A DNA stretch of 64,000 nt from Agathobaculum massiliense (GTDB taxonomy: Bacteria; Bacillota; Clostridia; Oscillospirales; Butyricicoccaceae), in contig NZ_OMPN01000001.1 of the NCBI RefSeq assembly GCF_900291975.1, positions 310,001 to 374,000 of the forward strand. Direction: 5' to 3'. This document shows positions 1 through 8,884 of this stretch, in pieces (the stretch's first letter is position 1; each line of letters opens with the position of its first letter). The position numbers and the translations under genes were made by a program. Under the pieces are notes generated by a model, which made no database searches, was not told where the DNA came from, and was given only the letters and a program-made list of their open reading frames with translations.

Positions 1-627
1 GGTCAGCGTTTCAGCCGTATAGATTCGCTCCTCATGCGTTTCCTGCGCACGTGTCCAGTTTTCCCCGCTGCGCTCAAAAATATCGAACTGATAGGCGCAC
101 AATCCGTCCTCCACCGCGGCCTGCCATGCGCAGAACACATCCTCGTCCTCCCGCACATAGCAATTTCCGTCCATGCGCGCGAACTTTTCCGGTGTATTGA
201 TATCGAACACAAAAAGGCCGCTCCCCGGCTCGAGAAAAAGATGCACCCGATCGAACGCCTGCTGTAATGTTTCCGGCTCGGTCACATAATTAACGCTGTC
301 CAGGCAGCACAGGCATACGTCCACCGTACCATACAGGTCGAGCGCCTCCATCCGTTGATTGAGAAACAGCGGCCTGAGATCGCAGTTCATCGTATTCTGC
401 ATGGCCTGCATCAGCATATCGGGCGACGCATCCACCCCGATCATCTCATAGCCGCGCTGGGCGAGTATGCCGGTCAGGCTTCCCGTGCCGCAGGCCAGGT
501 CGAGCACCAGCTTCGGCTGCATCCCTTCGCGCGCGAACAGGCGCTCAAAAAAATCCGCCCAGCGCGCATAGCCCACGTCATCGGTAAACCGGTCGTAGTA
601 TGCCGACAGGGTTTGATAACTATTCAT
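1..627 (-). CDS. Class I SAM-dependent methyltransferase, C-terminus cut by window edge
   Basis: Probable SAM-dependent methyltransferase of unknown substrate. The first 209 codons are present and the reading frame is open to base 1, so the C-terminus is outside the window. The SAM-binding motif I reads LDLACGTGSLTG near residues 42-53, followed by an acidic residue in VDAS that normally contacts the ribose. The ATG at 627 overlaps the end of yerC by 8 bases (ATGAATAG), which suggests translational coupling in one transcript. The family is clear; the methylated substrate cannot be read from sequence. Confidence 0.85.
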   Translation of the reverse strand, partial: MNSYQTLSAYYDRFTDDVGYARWADFFERLFAREGMQPKLVLDLACGTGSLTGILAQRGYEMIGVDASPDMLMQAMQNTMNCDLRPLFLNQRMEALDLYGTVDVCLCCLDSVNYVTEPETLQQAFDRVHLFLEPGSGLFVFDINTPEKFARMDGNCYVREDEDVFCAWQAAVEDGLCAYQFDIFERSGENWTRAQETHEERIYTAETLT

Positions 628-922
628 GGTCTTCTTTCAGGCGGTCCAGCATTCTGCGGTAGCCATCCGAGCCATACACCAGACATTTATTGACGCGGCT
701 AATCGTCGCCGTGGATGCGCCGGTTTCCTGCACAATGTCGCTGTAAATGCGCCCCTCATCCAGCATGCGCGCCACCTGGAAGCGCTGCACCATCGCGCGC
801 AATTCAGCGATCGTACACAGGTCCTCAAAGAAGTCGTAGCATTCCTCTACCGTTTTGAGCTTCAAAATCCCTCGAAAAAGGATATCCATATCCTCGTCTT
901 TCAATTTTCGGTTCAACCCCAT
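620..922 (-). CDS. yerC: YerC/YecD family TrpR-like DNA-binding protein
   Basis: Small helix-turn-helix protein of the TrpR superfamily, about 100 residues, matching the length of Bacillus YerC. Characteristic stretches are LKTVEECYDFFEDLCT and ETGASTATISRVNKCL, the second being the recognition helix region. I chose the ATG at 922 because AGGAGG lies just upstream, although with a short spacing of 2 bases, and because the promoter at 962-990 places the transcript start near 955, which excludes the ATG at 982. The regulon of this family is not well defined. Confidence 0.88.
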   Translation of the reverse strand: MGLNRKLKDEDMDILFRGILKLKTVEECYDFFEDLCTIAELRAMVQRFQVARMLDEGRIYSDIVQETGASTATISRVNKCLVYGSDGYRRMLDRLKEDHE

Positions 923-961
923 TTCCTCCTTTCGAAAAATCTTTCTCATTATGATGTATTT

Positions 962-990
962 ATTATAGCACAGCGCTTTCATAGTGTAAA
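962..990 (-). promoter_or_regulatory. Promoter of yerC-methyltransferase unit
   Basis: On the minus strand, TTTACA (985-990), a 17-base spacer and TATAAT (962-967) form a near-consensus sigma-A promoter. Confidence 0.8.
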
Positions 991-1041
991 GTATGAAAAA
1001 AGCGAACCGCCCCTCCTGACCGCTGCACAGGCTGCCTCAAG

Positions 1042-1079
1042 AGAAAAACAGGCCGCATCCTTGACGGATACGGCCTGTT
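1042..1079 (-). terminator. Intrinsic terminator of fba
   Basis: Arms 1048-1060 and 1066-1078 pair over 13 bases with one wobble around a 5-base loop; a T tract follows on the minus strand. It sits just after the fba stop codon. Confidence 0.85.
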
Positions 1080-1097
1080 CTTATTGCAATTTACAGC

Positions 1098-2066
1098 TTA
1101 CGCCTTGCCGTTGCAGCCCAGAACGTTGATCAGCTTGTGGGTGACCATGTCCTTGACAGCCTGGCGCGCAGGCTTGAGGTACTGGCGGGGATCGAAGTGA
1201 TCCGGATGCGCGTCAAAGTACTCGCGAATGGTAGCGGTAATCGCCAGACGGATATCAGAATCGATATTGATCTTGCAGACGGAAAGCTGTGCGGCATGGC
1301 GCAGCTCCTCTTCCGGAATACCGATCGCATCCGGCATCTTGCCGCCATGCGCGTTGATCATCTGGACGAAATCCTGCGGAACCGAGGAGGAACCGTGGAG
1401 TACGATCGGGAAGCCCGGCAGGCGCTTAGATACCTCTTCCAGAACGTCGAAGCGCAGCGGAGGCGGAACCAGAATGCCCTGCTCGTTGCGGGTACACTGG
1501 TCGGGCGTGAACTTATAAGCGCCGTGGCTGGTGCCGATCGCAATTGCCAGCGAGTCGCATCCAGTGCGGGTGACGAACTCCTCAACCTCTTCCGGATGGG
1601 TGTAGGAGGAATCCTCCGCGGACACCTTAACGTCGTCCTCAACGCCGGCCAGCGTTCCCAGCTCAGCCTCTACGACAACGCCGTGCGCATGCGCATACTC
1701 AACGACCTTTTTGGTGATCTCAACGTTCTCATCAAACGGCTTGCTGCTGGCGTCGATCATAACTGAGGTAAAGCCGCCGTCGATGCAGGCCTTGCAGGTC
1801 TCAAAGTCCGGACCATGATCAAGATGCAGCGCGATCGGGACATCCGGACACTCAATAACCGCAGCCTCTACCATCTTGACGAGGTAGGTGTGGTTCGCAT
1901 AAGCGCGCGCGCCCTTGGAAACCTGCAGAACAACAGGGGCTTTCTGCTCCTGGCAGGCCTCGGTGATGCCCTGAACAATTTCCATGTTGTTCACGTTGAA
2001 AGCGCCGACAGCGTAGCCGCCGTCATAGGCCTTCTTAAACATCTCAGCAGTAGTAACTAATGGCAT
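1098..2066 (-). CDS. fba: Class II fructose-1,6-bisphosphate aldolase
   Basis: Zinc-dependent aldolase that cleaves fructose 1,6-bisphosphate to DHAP and glyceraldehyde 3-phosphate in glycolysis. It has 322 residues. The zinc and active-site signature LHLDHGPDFETC is near residues 80-91, VEAELGTLAG near 132-141 and the phosphate-binding HGSSSVP near 224-230. An AGGAAAGGAAG ribosome site precedes the ATG. The gene stands alone, with its own promoter and terminator, next to the divergent pfp, so two glycolytic steps are encoded side by side. Confidence 0.95.
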   Translation of the reverse strand: MPLVTTAEMFKKAYDGGYAVGAFNVNNMEIVQGITEACQEQKAPVVLQVSKGARAYANHTYLVKMVEAAVIECPDVPIALHLDHGPDFETCKACIDGGFTSVMIDASSKPFDENVEITKKVVEYAHAHGVVVEAELGTLAGVEDDVKVSAEDSSYTHPEEVEEFVTRTGCDSLAIAIGTSHGAYKFTPDQCTRNEQGILVPPPLRFDVLEEVSKRLPGFPIVLHGSSSVPQDFVQMINAHGGKMPDAIGIPEEELRHAAQLSVCKINIDSDIRLAITATIREYFDAHPDHFDPRQYLKPARQAVKDMVTHKLINVLGCNGKA

Positions 2067-2118
2067 GGTAAACTTCCTTTCCTAACAAACAAATTAGCCT
2101 AAGCTGAATTCTCCCTTT

Positions 2119-2147
2119 ATTTTAGCAGGGTACATTCATAAAATCAA
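2119..2147 (-). promoter_or_regulatory. Promoter of fba
   Basis: TTGATT (2142-2147), 17 bases, TAAAAT (2119-2124) on the minus strand, about 50 bases before the fba start. Confidence 0.7.
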
Positions 2148-2320
2148 GTCCAGCGCACAAAAAACCAACCAAAAATTGCTTGCTGTTCCCGTGTCCGGCA
2201 GCCTGTCCAAAAAATTCGGATTTGCATTGATTTTATTGCGTTTTTATGATACCCTTTAGAATGAAAGAGAATGCAGAGTATTGCGCCCTGATTCTCAACT
2301 TTGTTAGGAGGTATATCATT

Positions 2321-3562
2321 ATGAGTGAACTGAAAGGCGCTTGCGTCATCGGCCAGTCGGGTGGCCCGACTTCGGTCATCAACTCTTCTGTTCTGGGTGC
2401 GCTGGAAACCGCGCTGGACAACCCGTCCATCACCCGTGTCTTCGGCATGGCGCACGGCATCAAGGGCTTGCTGAACGACGAACTGTACGATATCGATAAG
2501 GAAGACCGCGAGGAGCTGGCGCTCCTGCGTTACACCCCGTCCTCTGCCCTCGGCTCCTGCCGCTACAAGCTGGCCGATCCCGATGTGGACGACACCGATT
2601 ACAAGCGCATTCTTGAAATCTTCAAAAAGTACGACATCCGTTATTTCTTCTATAACGGCGGCAACGATTCGATGGATACCTGCAACAAGGTTTCCAAGTA
2701 TATGATGAAGTCCGGCTATGAGTGCCGCGTCATGGGTATCCCGAAGACGATCGACAACGACCTGTTCGGCACCGACCACTGCCCGGGCTTCGCTTCCGCC
2801 GCCAAATATATCGCCACCTCTTGCATGGAAATCTACCAGGATGCGCGCGTGTATGACACCGGCATGGTCTGCATCGTCGAGATCATGGGCCGCCACGCCG
2901 GCTGGCTGGCCGGTGCGGCCGGTCTGGCTACCGCTATGGGCGCGGGTCCGGATCTGGTCTACCTGCCGGAGACCGACTTCGACATGAAGAAGTTCCTGGC
3001 CGACGTCAAGCGCATTTATGAAGAGAAGGGCAACTGCTTGGTCGCGGTTTCCGAAGGCATCCACTATGCGGACGGTTCTTTCGTATCCGAGGCAAAGACC
3101 TCCGCGACCGACGGCTTTGGCCACGCCCAGCTTGGCGGTCTGGCCTCCATGCTGGCCGATACGGTCAAGAACGAGCTTGGCTGCAAGGTCCGCGGCATCG
3201 AGCTGTCCCTGCTGCAGCGTTGCGCGGCGCACTGCGCTTCCAAGACCGACGTGGACGAGTCCTATATGGCGGGCAAGGCTGCGGTTGAAAACGCGGTAGC
3301 AGGCAAGACCGACTATATGCCGGGCTTCCAGTGTACCCGCGACGAGAACGGCTACAAGTGCGAAATCGAGCTGCTGCCGCTGAGCCAGGTTGCCAACACC
3401 GAGAAAAAGGTGCCGCGCGACTGGATCAACGAAGAAGGCAACGGCGTAAACGAAAAGTTTATCGAGTACGCAATGCCGCTGATCAACGGCGAAAACGTAG
3501 GCCCCAAAGTGAACGGCCTGCCGCGCTTTGCCAACCTCAAGAAGATCAAGGCGGAAGCGTAA
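2321..3562 (+). CDS. pfp: Diphosphate--fructose-6-phosphate 1-phosphotransferase (PPi-PFK)
   Basis: Phosphorylates fructose 6-phosphate at C1, most likely with pyrophosphate as donor. The protein has 413 residues. GGNDSMDT, in place of the GGxGS loop of ATP-dependent enzymes, together with PKTIDNDL, points to the PPi-dependent subfamily. The start at 2321 is set by TTAGGAGG with 9-base spacing; the frame stays open upstream, but that extension does not resemble the family. No strong promoter could be read. A strong terminator follows. Confidence 0.92.
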   Translation: MSELKGACVIGQSGGPTSVINSSVLGALETALDNPSITRVFGMAHGIKGLLNDELYDIDKEDREELALLRYTPSSALGSCRYKLADPDVDDTDYKRILEIFKKYDIRYFFYNGGNDSMDTCNKVSKYMMKSGYECRVMGIPKTIDNDLFGTDHCPGFASAAKYIATSCMEIYQDARVYDTGMVCIVEIMGRHAGWLAGAAGLATAMGAGPDLVYLPETDFDMKKFLADVKRIYEEKGNCLVAVSEGIHYADGSFVSEAKTSATDGFGHAQLGGLASMLADTVKNELGCKVRGIELSLLQRCAAHCASKTDVDESYMAGKAAVENAVAGKTDYMPGFQCTRDENGYKCEIELLPLSQVANTEKKVPRDWINEEGNGVNEKFIEYAMPLINGENVGPKVNGLPRFANLKKIKAEA

Positions 3563-3602
3563 AACAAAAATACGCGCTCTGCTGCGCGAAACAATGCCGA
3601 AA

Positions 3603-3639
3603 ACAGGCAGAGCCGCCAGGCTCTGCCTGTTTTTATTTT
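3603..3639 (+). terminator. Intrinsic terminator of pfp
   Basis: Perfect 12-base-pair stem (3603-3614 with 3619-3630), GCCA loop, then a run of T. Confidence 0.9.
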
Positions 3640-3657
3640 CAAGGGGAGGGAACCTAT

Positions 3658-4338
3658 ATGACCAAACGCTATGTTACACCTCTGCTTGTCTCCTTATCAG
3701 TGGTTGTATGGCTGGCTGCCAGCCTGTATCTGACTGAAGTTTCCGTCCAGTATGACGACGCCGTCCTTTCCAATTCCTACTATTTTTGGTTTTACGCGCC
3801 GGCGGCGCTGATCGCAGGCTGCCTAAACAGCGGCAAAGCCGCGCCGCGAAAACCATCCCGCGCGGGCGATGTGCTGATCTTTTTTGTTTTCACAGGGCTT
3901 GCTTTCCTGCTTTTTTATCAGCCGGGCGGGATGCGGCGGCTGCCCTATCTGCTGTATGTCTGGTGGCTTGCCTTGCTGCTCCTTTTGCTGCTGCTTGCGG
4001 CACTGTACCGGCACATCCCATGCCGCCATCCCCAAAAGAAGCAGCGAACACAGACTCCTCTGCATGGGGTAGCCATCGTGGTGCTGCTGCTGTATCTCTC
4101 CATAGCGCTTGTCACTGCGCTCTATCTTGCCGTGCTGCATCCCGTCAGCGTGGAGCAAATCACGCCCATCGGCGAAGCCGGGGGAGGGCGCTTTATAGGC
4201 CGCATCACCGGCGACCGGTCACAGAATCCGCTCGGCGTTTACTTTTTCGCGGACGGCGACCGCTGGTACTATTACGACGTTTTGACCGGCGCGCCTGTCA
4301 GCTACGACTCCCCTGCACATCTTCATCCATCAAGGTGA
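3658..4338 (+). CDS. Hypothetical multi-pass membrane protein
   Basis: A 226-residue protein I do not recognise. It has about five hydrophobic segments (near residues 7-26, 42-56, 70-86, 95-116 and 138-160), one almost pure leucine, followed by a soluble C-terminal tail of about 60 residues that is presumably extracytoplasmic (VYFFADGDRWYYYD). An AAGGGGAGGG site fixes the ATG. It lies 7 bases before the B3/4-domain gene and is probably co-transcribed with it. No function is suggested. Confidence 0.7.
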   Translation: MTKRYVTPLLVSLSVVVWLAASLYLTEVSVQYDDAVLSNSYYFWFYAPAALIAGCLNSGKAAPRKPSRAGDVLIFFVFTGLAFLLFYQPGGMRRLPYLLYVWWLALLLLLLLLAALYRHIPCRHPQKKQRTQTPLHGVAIVVLLLYLSIALVTALYLAVLHPVSVEQITPIGEAGGGRFIGRITGDRSQNPLGVYFFADGDRWYYYDVLTGAPVSYDSPAHLHPSR

Positions 4339-4345
4339 TCTAAGT

Positions 4346-5005
4346 ATGATAGACATTATACAAGACGCCTCCTTTTCCGCTCGCGGCATTCCTTTCGGCA
4401 TCGCCGAGGTCGTTTATCCCGCGCGGCGCGAATGGGAGGAAGCCGCGTTCCGTGCGCTTGCCGAAAAAGAACTTTCCGCATGCAAGGCCTGTTATGCAGA
4501 TTACAACCGCAAGGCAGTCTTTGGGGAAAACCCTTATTTCCGTTTTTTCCGGAAATTTCGGAAAACCTATCCGGTTATGCAGCAGTTTGAATCCGTCCTG
4601 TTCAAGGGACGCCCATTTCCGGAGGTCAACCCGATCACTGAGGTCCCATTCCTGCTCGAACTGTGTACGTTTGTCCTGTCCGGCACGCATGATATCGACC
4701 GTATGGACGGCCCCCTCACCCTGTTCTCTCCTGACGCCAGGCTACCGTTTGCCGGCATGCGCAGCGACAGCACGCACACCTATCCCGGCGACCTGTGCGG
4801 CCGCGACCACAGCGGGATCATCTTCAGCATGATCGCGGGCGCGGATACGCGCACCTGTGTCTGTCCGGAAAGCTTTCATGTGTTTTACCCTGTTTTCGGC
4901 ACGCCGGACACGCCGCGGGAGCTGCTGCGGGACGCGCTGAACCGGCTTTCCGGCTACATCCGCACGCTCGCCCCCGATGCGGCGGTCGAGACTTGCCTGC
5001 TATGA
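4346..5005 (+). CDS. B3/4 tRNA-binding domain protein (PheT-related)
   Basis: A 219-residue soluble protein resembling the free-standing B3/B4 domain found in the phenylalanyl-tRNA synthetase beta chain. The recognisable part runs from about residue 72 (KTYPVMQQFESVLFKGRPFP, then EVNPITEVPFLLEL) to MDGPLTLFSP near 126. Such proteins may edit mischarged tRNA or bind amino acids, but their role is poorly known. AAGGTG before the ATG acts as ribosome site. Family is fairly likely; biochemical role is not established. Confidence 0.68.
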   Translation: MIDIIQDASFSARGIPFGIAEVVYPARREWEEAAFRALAEKELSACKACYADYNRKAVFGENPYFRFFRKFRKTYPVMQQFESVLFKGRPFPEVNPITEVPFLLELCTFVLSGTHDIDRMDGPLTLFSPDARLPFAGMRSDSTHTYPGDLCGRDHSGIIFSMIAGADTRTCVCPESFHVFYPVFGTPDTPRELLRDALNRLSGYIRTLAPDAAVETCLL

Positions 5006-5115
5006 CCGCGTTACCGTTTTTCCGCTTTCAGGAGGCTTTTCAAAAAAGTCTCTTTTTTCTTGCAGTAATCCGCTCCTTTCACGCGTCAAATGTTTGGAAA
5101 GGATGTGGAGCCGCT

Positions 5116-5640
5116 GTGGAAGCTGTCGAAAGCAACGCCCCCTCATACCTACAGGACGAGGACGGTTTTGCGCGCCTGCTCGACGACTGGGGCGACCAGC
5201 TGCTGCGCCTATGTACGCTTTATCTGAAAGACGTGCATTTAGCCGAGGACGCAGTACAAGAGACAATGCTCAAGGCGTGGCGCAGCGCCGGACAATTCCA
5301 CGGCGGGGGCAGCGAAACGACCTGGATCACCCGCATCGCCATCAACGTATGCAAAAGCTATCTGCGCTCCCCTTGGAAGCGCCGCCGCGCGCCCGCCGAA
5401 GAACTGGACGCGCTGCTTGCCCCCGCAGATGACCCTCATGTGGACGATACCCTGCCCCGCGCCATTCTGGCGCTTTCCCGCCCTTACCGCGAAGTCATCA
5501 TCCTGCACTATTATCAGGAACTCAAGGCGCGCGAGATCGCCGATATCCTCCATGTGGATATCTCGACCGTCACCGCCCGCCTGTCCCGTGCCCGCAACAA
5601 GCTGCGCGAGAGCCTGAAAGGATGGTACTATGATGAATAA
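5116..5640 (+). CDS. ECF-type RNA polymerase sigma factor
   Basis: Sigma-70 family factor of the extracytoplasmic-function type, 174 residues. Region 2 includes LLRLCTLYLKDVHLAEDAVQ and the FHGGGSETTWITRIAINVCK stretch; region 4 includes LSRPYREVIILHYYQEL and the helix-turn-helix KAREIADILHVDISTVTARL. The start is probably the GTG at 5116, preceded by GGAG at 5107-5110. The gene overlaps the DUF4179 gene by 11 bases, so the pair is likely a sigma factor and its membrane-bound regulator. Confidence 0.88.
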   Translation: MEAVESNAPSYLQDEDGFARLLDDWGDQLLRLCTLYLKDVHLAEDAVQETMLKAWRSAGQFHGGGSETTWITRIAINVCKSYLRSPWKRRRAPAEELDALLAPADDPHVDDTLPRAILALSRPYREVIILHYYQELKAREIADILHVDISTVTARLSRARNKLRESLKGWYYDE

Positions 5641-6961
5641 GCGCAATATGAGGAGGGATCTCGATATGACCATGGCAAATATCACACTTTCACCCGAACG
5701 GCGCGCCCAAATCCTGCGCGGCGTCCGGCCACGCCGCGGAAAGGCCCTGTGTTGGACGACCGGCCGCATCCTGGTGGCCGCTGTTCTGGCGGTGCTGCTG
5801 ACCTTCTCGGCGTTCGCCGCCGCTGTCCCTGCGCTCCGCACAGCGCTACAGAACGCGCTTGGCAGCTTCGCCGGACAAAGCCAAAGCCTTACCGGCATCG
5901 CTATGGAATACGACGGCATCGAGGTGCGGCCGGTGTCCGCACTCTCCAGCAGCACCTATGTCCGCATCTGGGCCGAGGTGCAGGACAAGACGGGCGACCG
6001 GTTGCGCGCGGATATGGATATTGACGGGTATGTCGCCGATGTCCCCACTTTGGGCATATCGCAGTTCAGTCTGCCGCAGGTCATCTCGTATGATGAAGAA
6101 ACCCACACCGCATTGATCGAATTTTCCAGCACCGGCTATGGCGTTACGGAAAACGTCCCTGTCTCTATTTGCTTTGATCGGTTCCAGCCCCGGCAGAAGA
6201 TTTCCGACGTTTCGGTTCCGATCGAGCTGGTAACGGCGCAGACGTTGGCCAGCACCACCGCCCCTGACGGTTCGGTCGTCCTGGTCCCTGAGCAAACGCC
6301 TGTCGCGCTGGAGCATACCGATTCTGTTCGTTTGTCCTCTTTCGGCTTTGCCAACGATGGACGACTCCATTTGCAGTTGGCTTTCCTCAACGCTGCGAAC
6401 AGGGAAGACAGCTATCTGATCACGACCGCGCGCAGCATTTCAGGGGGGAAAGACGATGCCGTCTACAACCAGGAGCTTGGCAACAGTATGTTTGAGGAAA
6501 ACGGGATCTGGTATCAGGATATGTCTTTCAGCGTGTCTCCCTCGGATTTGGGCGACGTTACCTTTGACGATTTAGCTGGCACATTGCTTGTCCTGCCCGC
6601 GGTCACCGGCGAATGGTCCACGGATATCACCATCCGGCCGGTTGAAGAGATCACCTACTATCCCAACGTTCAGGTAGGCGGCGCTTTGGTGAAGGAGATT
6701 CGCGTCTCTGAAATCGGCTTCTACGCGCTCTCCTCCAGCCAAGGTACGATTTTAGGGTATCGTCCAACCTTTGCCATGACCAAGGACGGCAAAAAGCTCT
6801 ATCTGACGAATAATTGTATTGAAAGCGGCTGGTGCATTGACGATTGGAATGGCAGCAGTGGAGCCGGCCACGCGATCGACCAATGGCTGTTTGACGAGCC
6901 GATCGACCCTGCAAGCATCGCTTCCCTCAATTTTGACGGAGTGACCGTTCCCCTGCAGTAA
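5630..6961 (+). CDS. DUF4179-like membrane protein, putative anti-sigma factor
   Basis: A 443-residue protein with a short cytoplasmic N-terminus, one membrane segment at about residues 45-66 (LVAAVLAVLLTFSAFAAAVP), and a long extracellular part rich in beta-type sequence. The architecture and the overlap with an ECF sigma gene match DUF4179 proteins, which are thought to hold the cognate sigma factor at the membrane. No zinc-binding HxxxCxxC motif of ZAS anti-sigma factors is present, so the inhibitory mechanism is an inference from context. Confidence 0.75.
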   Translation: MMNKRNMRRDLDMTMANITLSPERRAQILRGVRPRRGKALCWTTGRILVAAVLAVLLTFSAFAAAVPALRTALQNALGSFAGQSQSLTGIAMEYDGIEVRPVSALSSSTYVRIWAEVQDKTGDRLRADMDIDGYVADVPTLGISQFSLPQVISYDEETHTALIEFSSTGYGVTENVPVSICFDRFQPRQKISDVSVPIELVTAQTLASTTAPDGSVVLVPEQTPVALEHTDSVRLSSFGFANDGRLHLQLAFLNAANREDSYLITTARSISGGKDDAVYNQELGNSMFEENGIWYQDMSFSVSPSDLGDVTFDDLAGTLLVLPAVTGEWSTDITIRPVEEITYYPNVQVGGALVKEIRVSEIGFYALSSSQGTILGYRPTFAMTKDGKKLYLTNNCIESGWCIDDWNGSSGAGHAIDQWLFDEPIDPASIASLNFDGVTVPLQ

Positions 6962-6971
6962 GCCTGTTGTA

Positions 6972-7005
6972 AAAAAATCCCCTCTTTTCAGAGGGGATTT
7001 TTTAC
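6972..7005 (+). terminator. Intrinsic terminator of the sigma/DUF4179 unit
   Basis: Arms 6972-6984 and 6991-7003 are a perfect 13-base inverted repeat (CCCCTC core) with A and T flanks. Confidence 0.88.
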
Positions 7006-7012
7006 GTCCTCC

Positions 7013-7041
7013 TTGCAGGAACATTTGTTCGGTGGTATAAT
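7013..7041 (+). promoter_or_regulatory. Promoter of rarA
   Basis: TTGCAG (7013-7018), 17-base spacer, TATAAT (7036-7041). Confidence 0.8.
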
Positions 7042-7122
7042 AGCCACAGAACGTCCGGCACCGCTGCACGCCAGGCATCGGCAGTACCACAGAATCATCA
7101 CCAAACGGAAAGGAGACGCGCT

Positions 7123-8445
7123 ATGGAGCAGCAGACACTTTTCGGCGGGGACGATACCCGTCCGCTCGCGGCGCGGCTGCGGCCGCAGGAGCTCTCCGAA
7201 TTCGCTGGGCAATCCCACCTGCTTGGGCCGGGCAAGGTGCTGCGCCGCCTGATTGAAAGCGACCGCATCAGCTCGATGATCTTCTGGGGGCCGCCCGGCG
7301 TGGGCAAAACCACGCTCGCGCGCATCATCGCGAACCATACTCGAGCGTCGTTCATCGACTTTTCCGCAGTCACCAGCGGCATCAAGGAAATCAAGCAGGT
7401 CATGCAGCAGGCGGAAGACAATCGCCGTTTTGGAGAGCGTACGATCGTATTCGTGGACGAGATACACCGCTTCAACAAAGCACAGCAGGATGCGTTCCTG
7501 CCCTTTGTCGAAAAAGGCAGCATCATCCTGATCGGGGCGACGACCGAAAACCCCTCCTTTGAGGTCAACGGCGCGCTTTTATCCCGCTGCAAGGTGTTCG
7601 TTTTGCAGGCGTTGGGTACGGACGATCTTACTTCCCTGCTCTCCCGCGCGCTCACTGACCCGCGCGGCTTTGGCGGACAGAAAATCCACATTGCGCCCGA
7701 TATGCTGGAGGCGATCGCGAATTTTGCCAACGGCGACGCGCGCAGCGCGCTTTCCACACTCGAAATGGTTGTGCTGAACGGCGACGAGGCGGACGGCACG
7801 GTCACGGTAACGCCCGAAACGCTTGCGCAGTGCATTTCCAAAAAATCGTTGCTGTACGACAAAACCGGCGAGGAGCATTATAACCTGATCTCCGCGCTGC
7901 ATAAGTCCATGCGCAACTCCGATCCGGACGCGGCGGTCTACTGGCTTGCGCGCATGCTCGAAGCGGGCGAGGACCCGCTCTATATCGCGCGCCGCGTGAC
8001 CCGCTTTGCCAGTGAGGATATCGGCCTAGCGGATTCCCGCGCACTCGAGGTCGCGGTCGCGGCTTATCAGGCGTGCCATTTTATCGGCATGCCGGAATGC
8101 TCGGTCCATCTGACGCATGCGGTGGTGTATCTGTCGCTCGCGCCCAAGTCAAACGCATTGTATATGGCCTATGAAAGCGCGAAAAAGGACGCGCTTACCC
8201 AGCTCAGCGAACCAGTTCCGTTGGTCATCCGCAACGCGCCCACCCGCCTGATGAAAGAGCTGGATTACGGCAAAGGCTACCAATACGCCCATGACGCCGC
8301 CGATAAGCTGACCAATATGCAATGCCTGCCGGACTCTCTTGCAGGGCGGGAATACTACCGCCCGACCGAACAGGGACTGGAAGCCAAATACAAGGCCCGT
8401 CTGGAACAAATCAAGGAATGGAAGCGACAGCACCGCGCGAAATGA
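7123..8445 (+). CDS. rarA: Replication-associated recombination protein A (RarA/MgsA)
   Basis: AAA+ ATPase of the clamp-loader superfamily that acts at stalled replication forks. It has 440 residues. Walker A GPPGVGKT is near residue 52, Walker B VFVDEIHRF near 109, and sensor 1 GATTENPSF near 136; the C-terminal tetramerisation region includes the EDIGLADSRAL and AVVYLSLAPKSN stretches. An AAAGGAG ribosome site precedes the ATG. The next gene starts 13 bases downstream, so they probably share a transcript. Confidence 0.95.
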   Translation: MEQQTLFGGDDTRPLAARLRPQELSEFAGQSHLLGPGKVLRRLIESDRISSMIFWGPPGVGKTTLARIIANHTRASFIDFSAVTSGIKEIKQVMQQAEDNRRFGERTIVFVDEIHRFNKAQQDAFLPFVEKGSIILIGATTENPSFEVNGALLSRCKVFVLQALGTDDLTSLLSRALTDPRGFGGQKIHIAPDMLEAIANFANGDARSALSTLEMVVLNGDEADGTVTVTPETLAQCISKKSLLYDKTGEEHYNLISALHKSMRNSDPDAAVYWLARMLEAGEDPLYIARRVTRFASEDIGLADSRALEVAVAAYQACHFIGMPECSVHLTHAVVYLSLAPKSNALYMAYESAKKDALTQLSEPVPLVIRNAPTRLMKELDYGKGYQYAHDAADKLTNMQCLPDSLAGREYYRPTEQGLEAKYKARLEQIKEWKRQHRAK

Positions 8446-8458
8446 AAGGAGCCCCCTA

Positions 8459-8836
8459 ATGAGAAAACGCCTGTTCCCCTGTGTTTTCCTGCTGGCTGCG
8501 ACGCTGCTCTGCGTCGCGCTCCCCTCTACCAGCTACCCGCTTTCCAGCGCAATCCCGACAGAATTTACCGTGTCGCCCGACGGCACGGCAACCGTCCGCG
8601 TATCGGTGGTTTCCAGTGTGGGCTATGTACGCGACTGCCGCATTGATACGCGTGACGACGGGCTGTATCTGACCTTTTACTCTACCTATGGTCTGAACAA
8701 TCCAAATGGAGCACGGGATACTTTTACCATTGCCCTGCCCGCAGAATGCGATAGAATTTTCACCTACGGCGGCGGCCACAGCTATTATCCTGTCTATCAA
8801 AAGCATACTGAAGCCGAGGAATGGCAGCAGGTCTGA
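8459..8836 (+). CDS. Small secreted protein of unknown function
   Basis: A 125-residue protein with a positively charged N-terminus (MRKR) and a hydrophobic core at residues 8-22 typical of a Sec signal peptide. No lipobox cysteine is placed for lipidation. The mature part looks beta-rich, with TVRVSVVSSVGYVRDC and LPAECDRIFTYGGG. AAAGGAG precedes the ATG. I do not recognise a family. Confidence 0.65.
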   Translation: MRKRLFPCVFLLAATLLCVALPSTSYPLSSAIPTEFTVSPDGTATVRVSVVSSVGYVRDCRIDTRDDGLYLTFYSTYGLNNPNGARDTFTIALPAECDRIFTYGGGHSYYPVYQKHTEAEEWQQV

Positions 8837-8841
8837 ATCAC

Positions 8842-8884
8842 AACAAGCAGGCGGCGGGAAATTCCCGCCGCCTGCTTGTTTTTT
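8842..8884. terminator. Hairpin between the secreted-protein gene and glnS
   Basis: A long GC-rich inverted repeat (8842-8858 with 8864-8880) is followed by a T run on the plus strand. It lies at the meeting point of two converging genes and probably terminates the plus-strand transcript and may also serve glnS. Confidence 0.85.
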
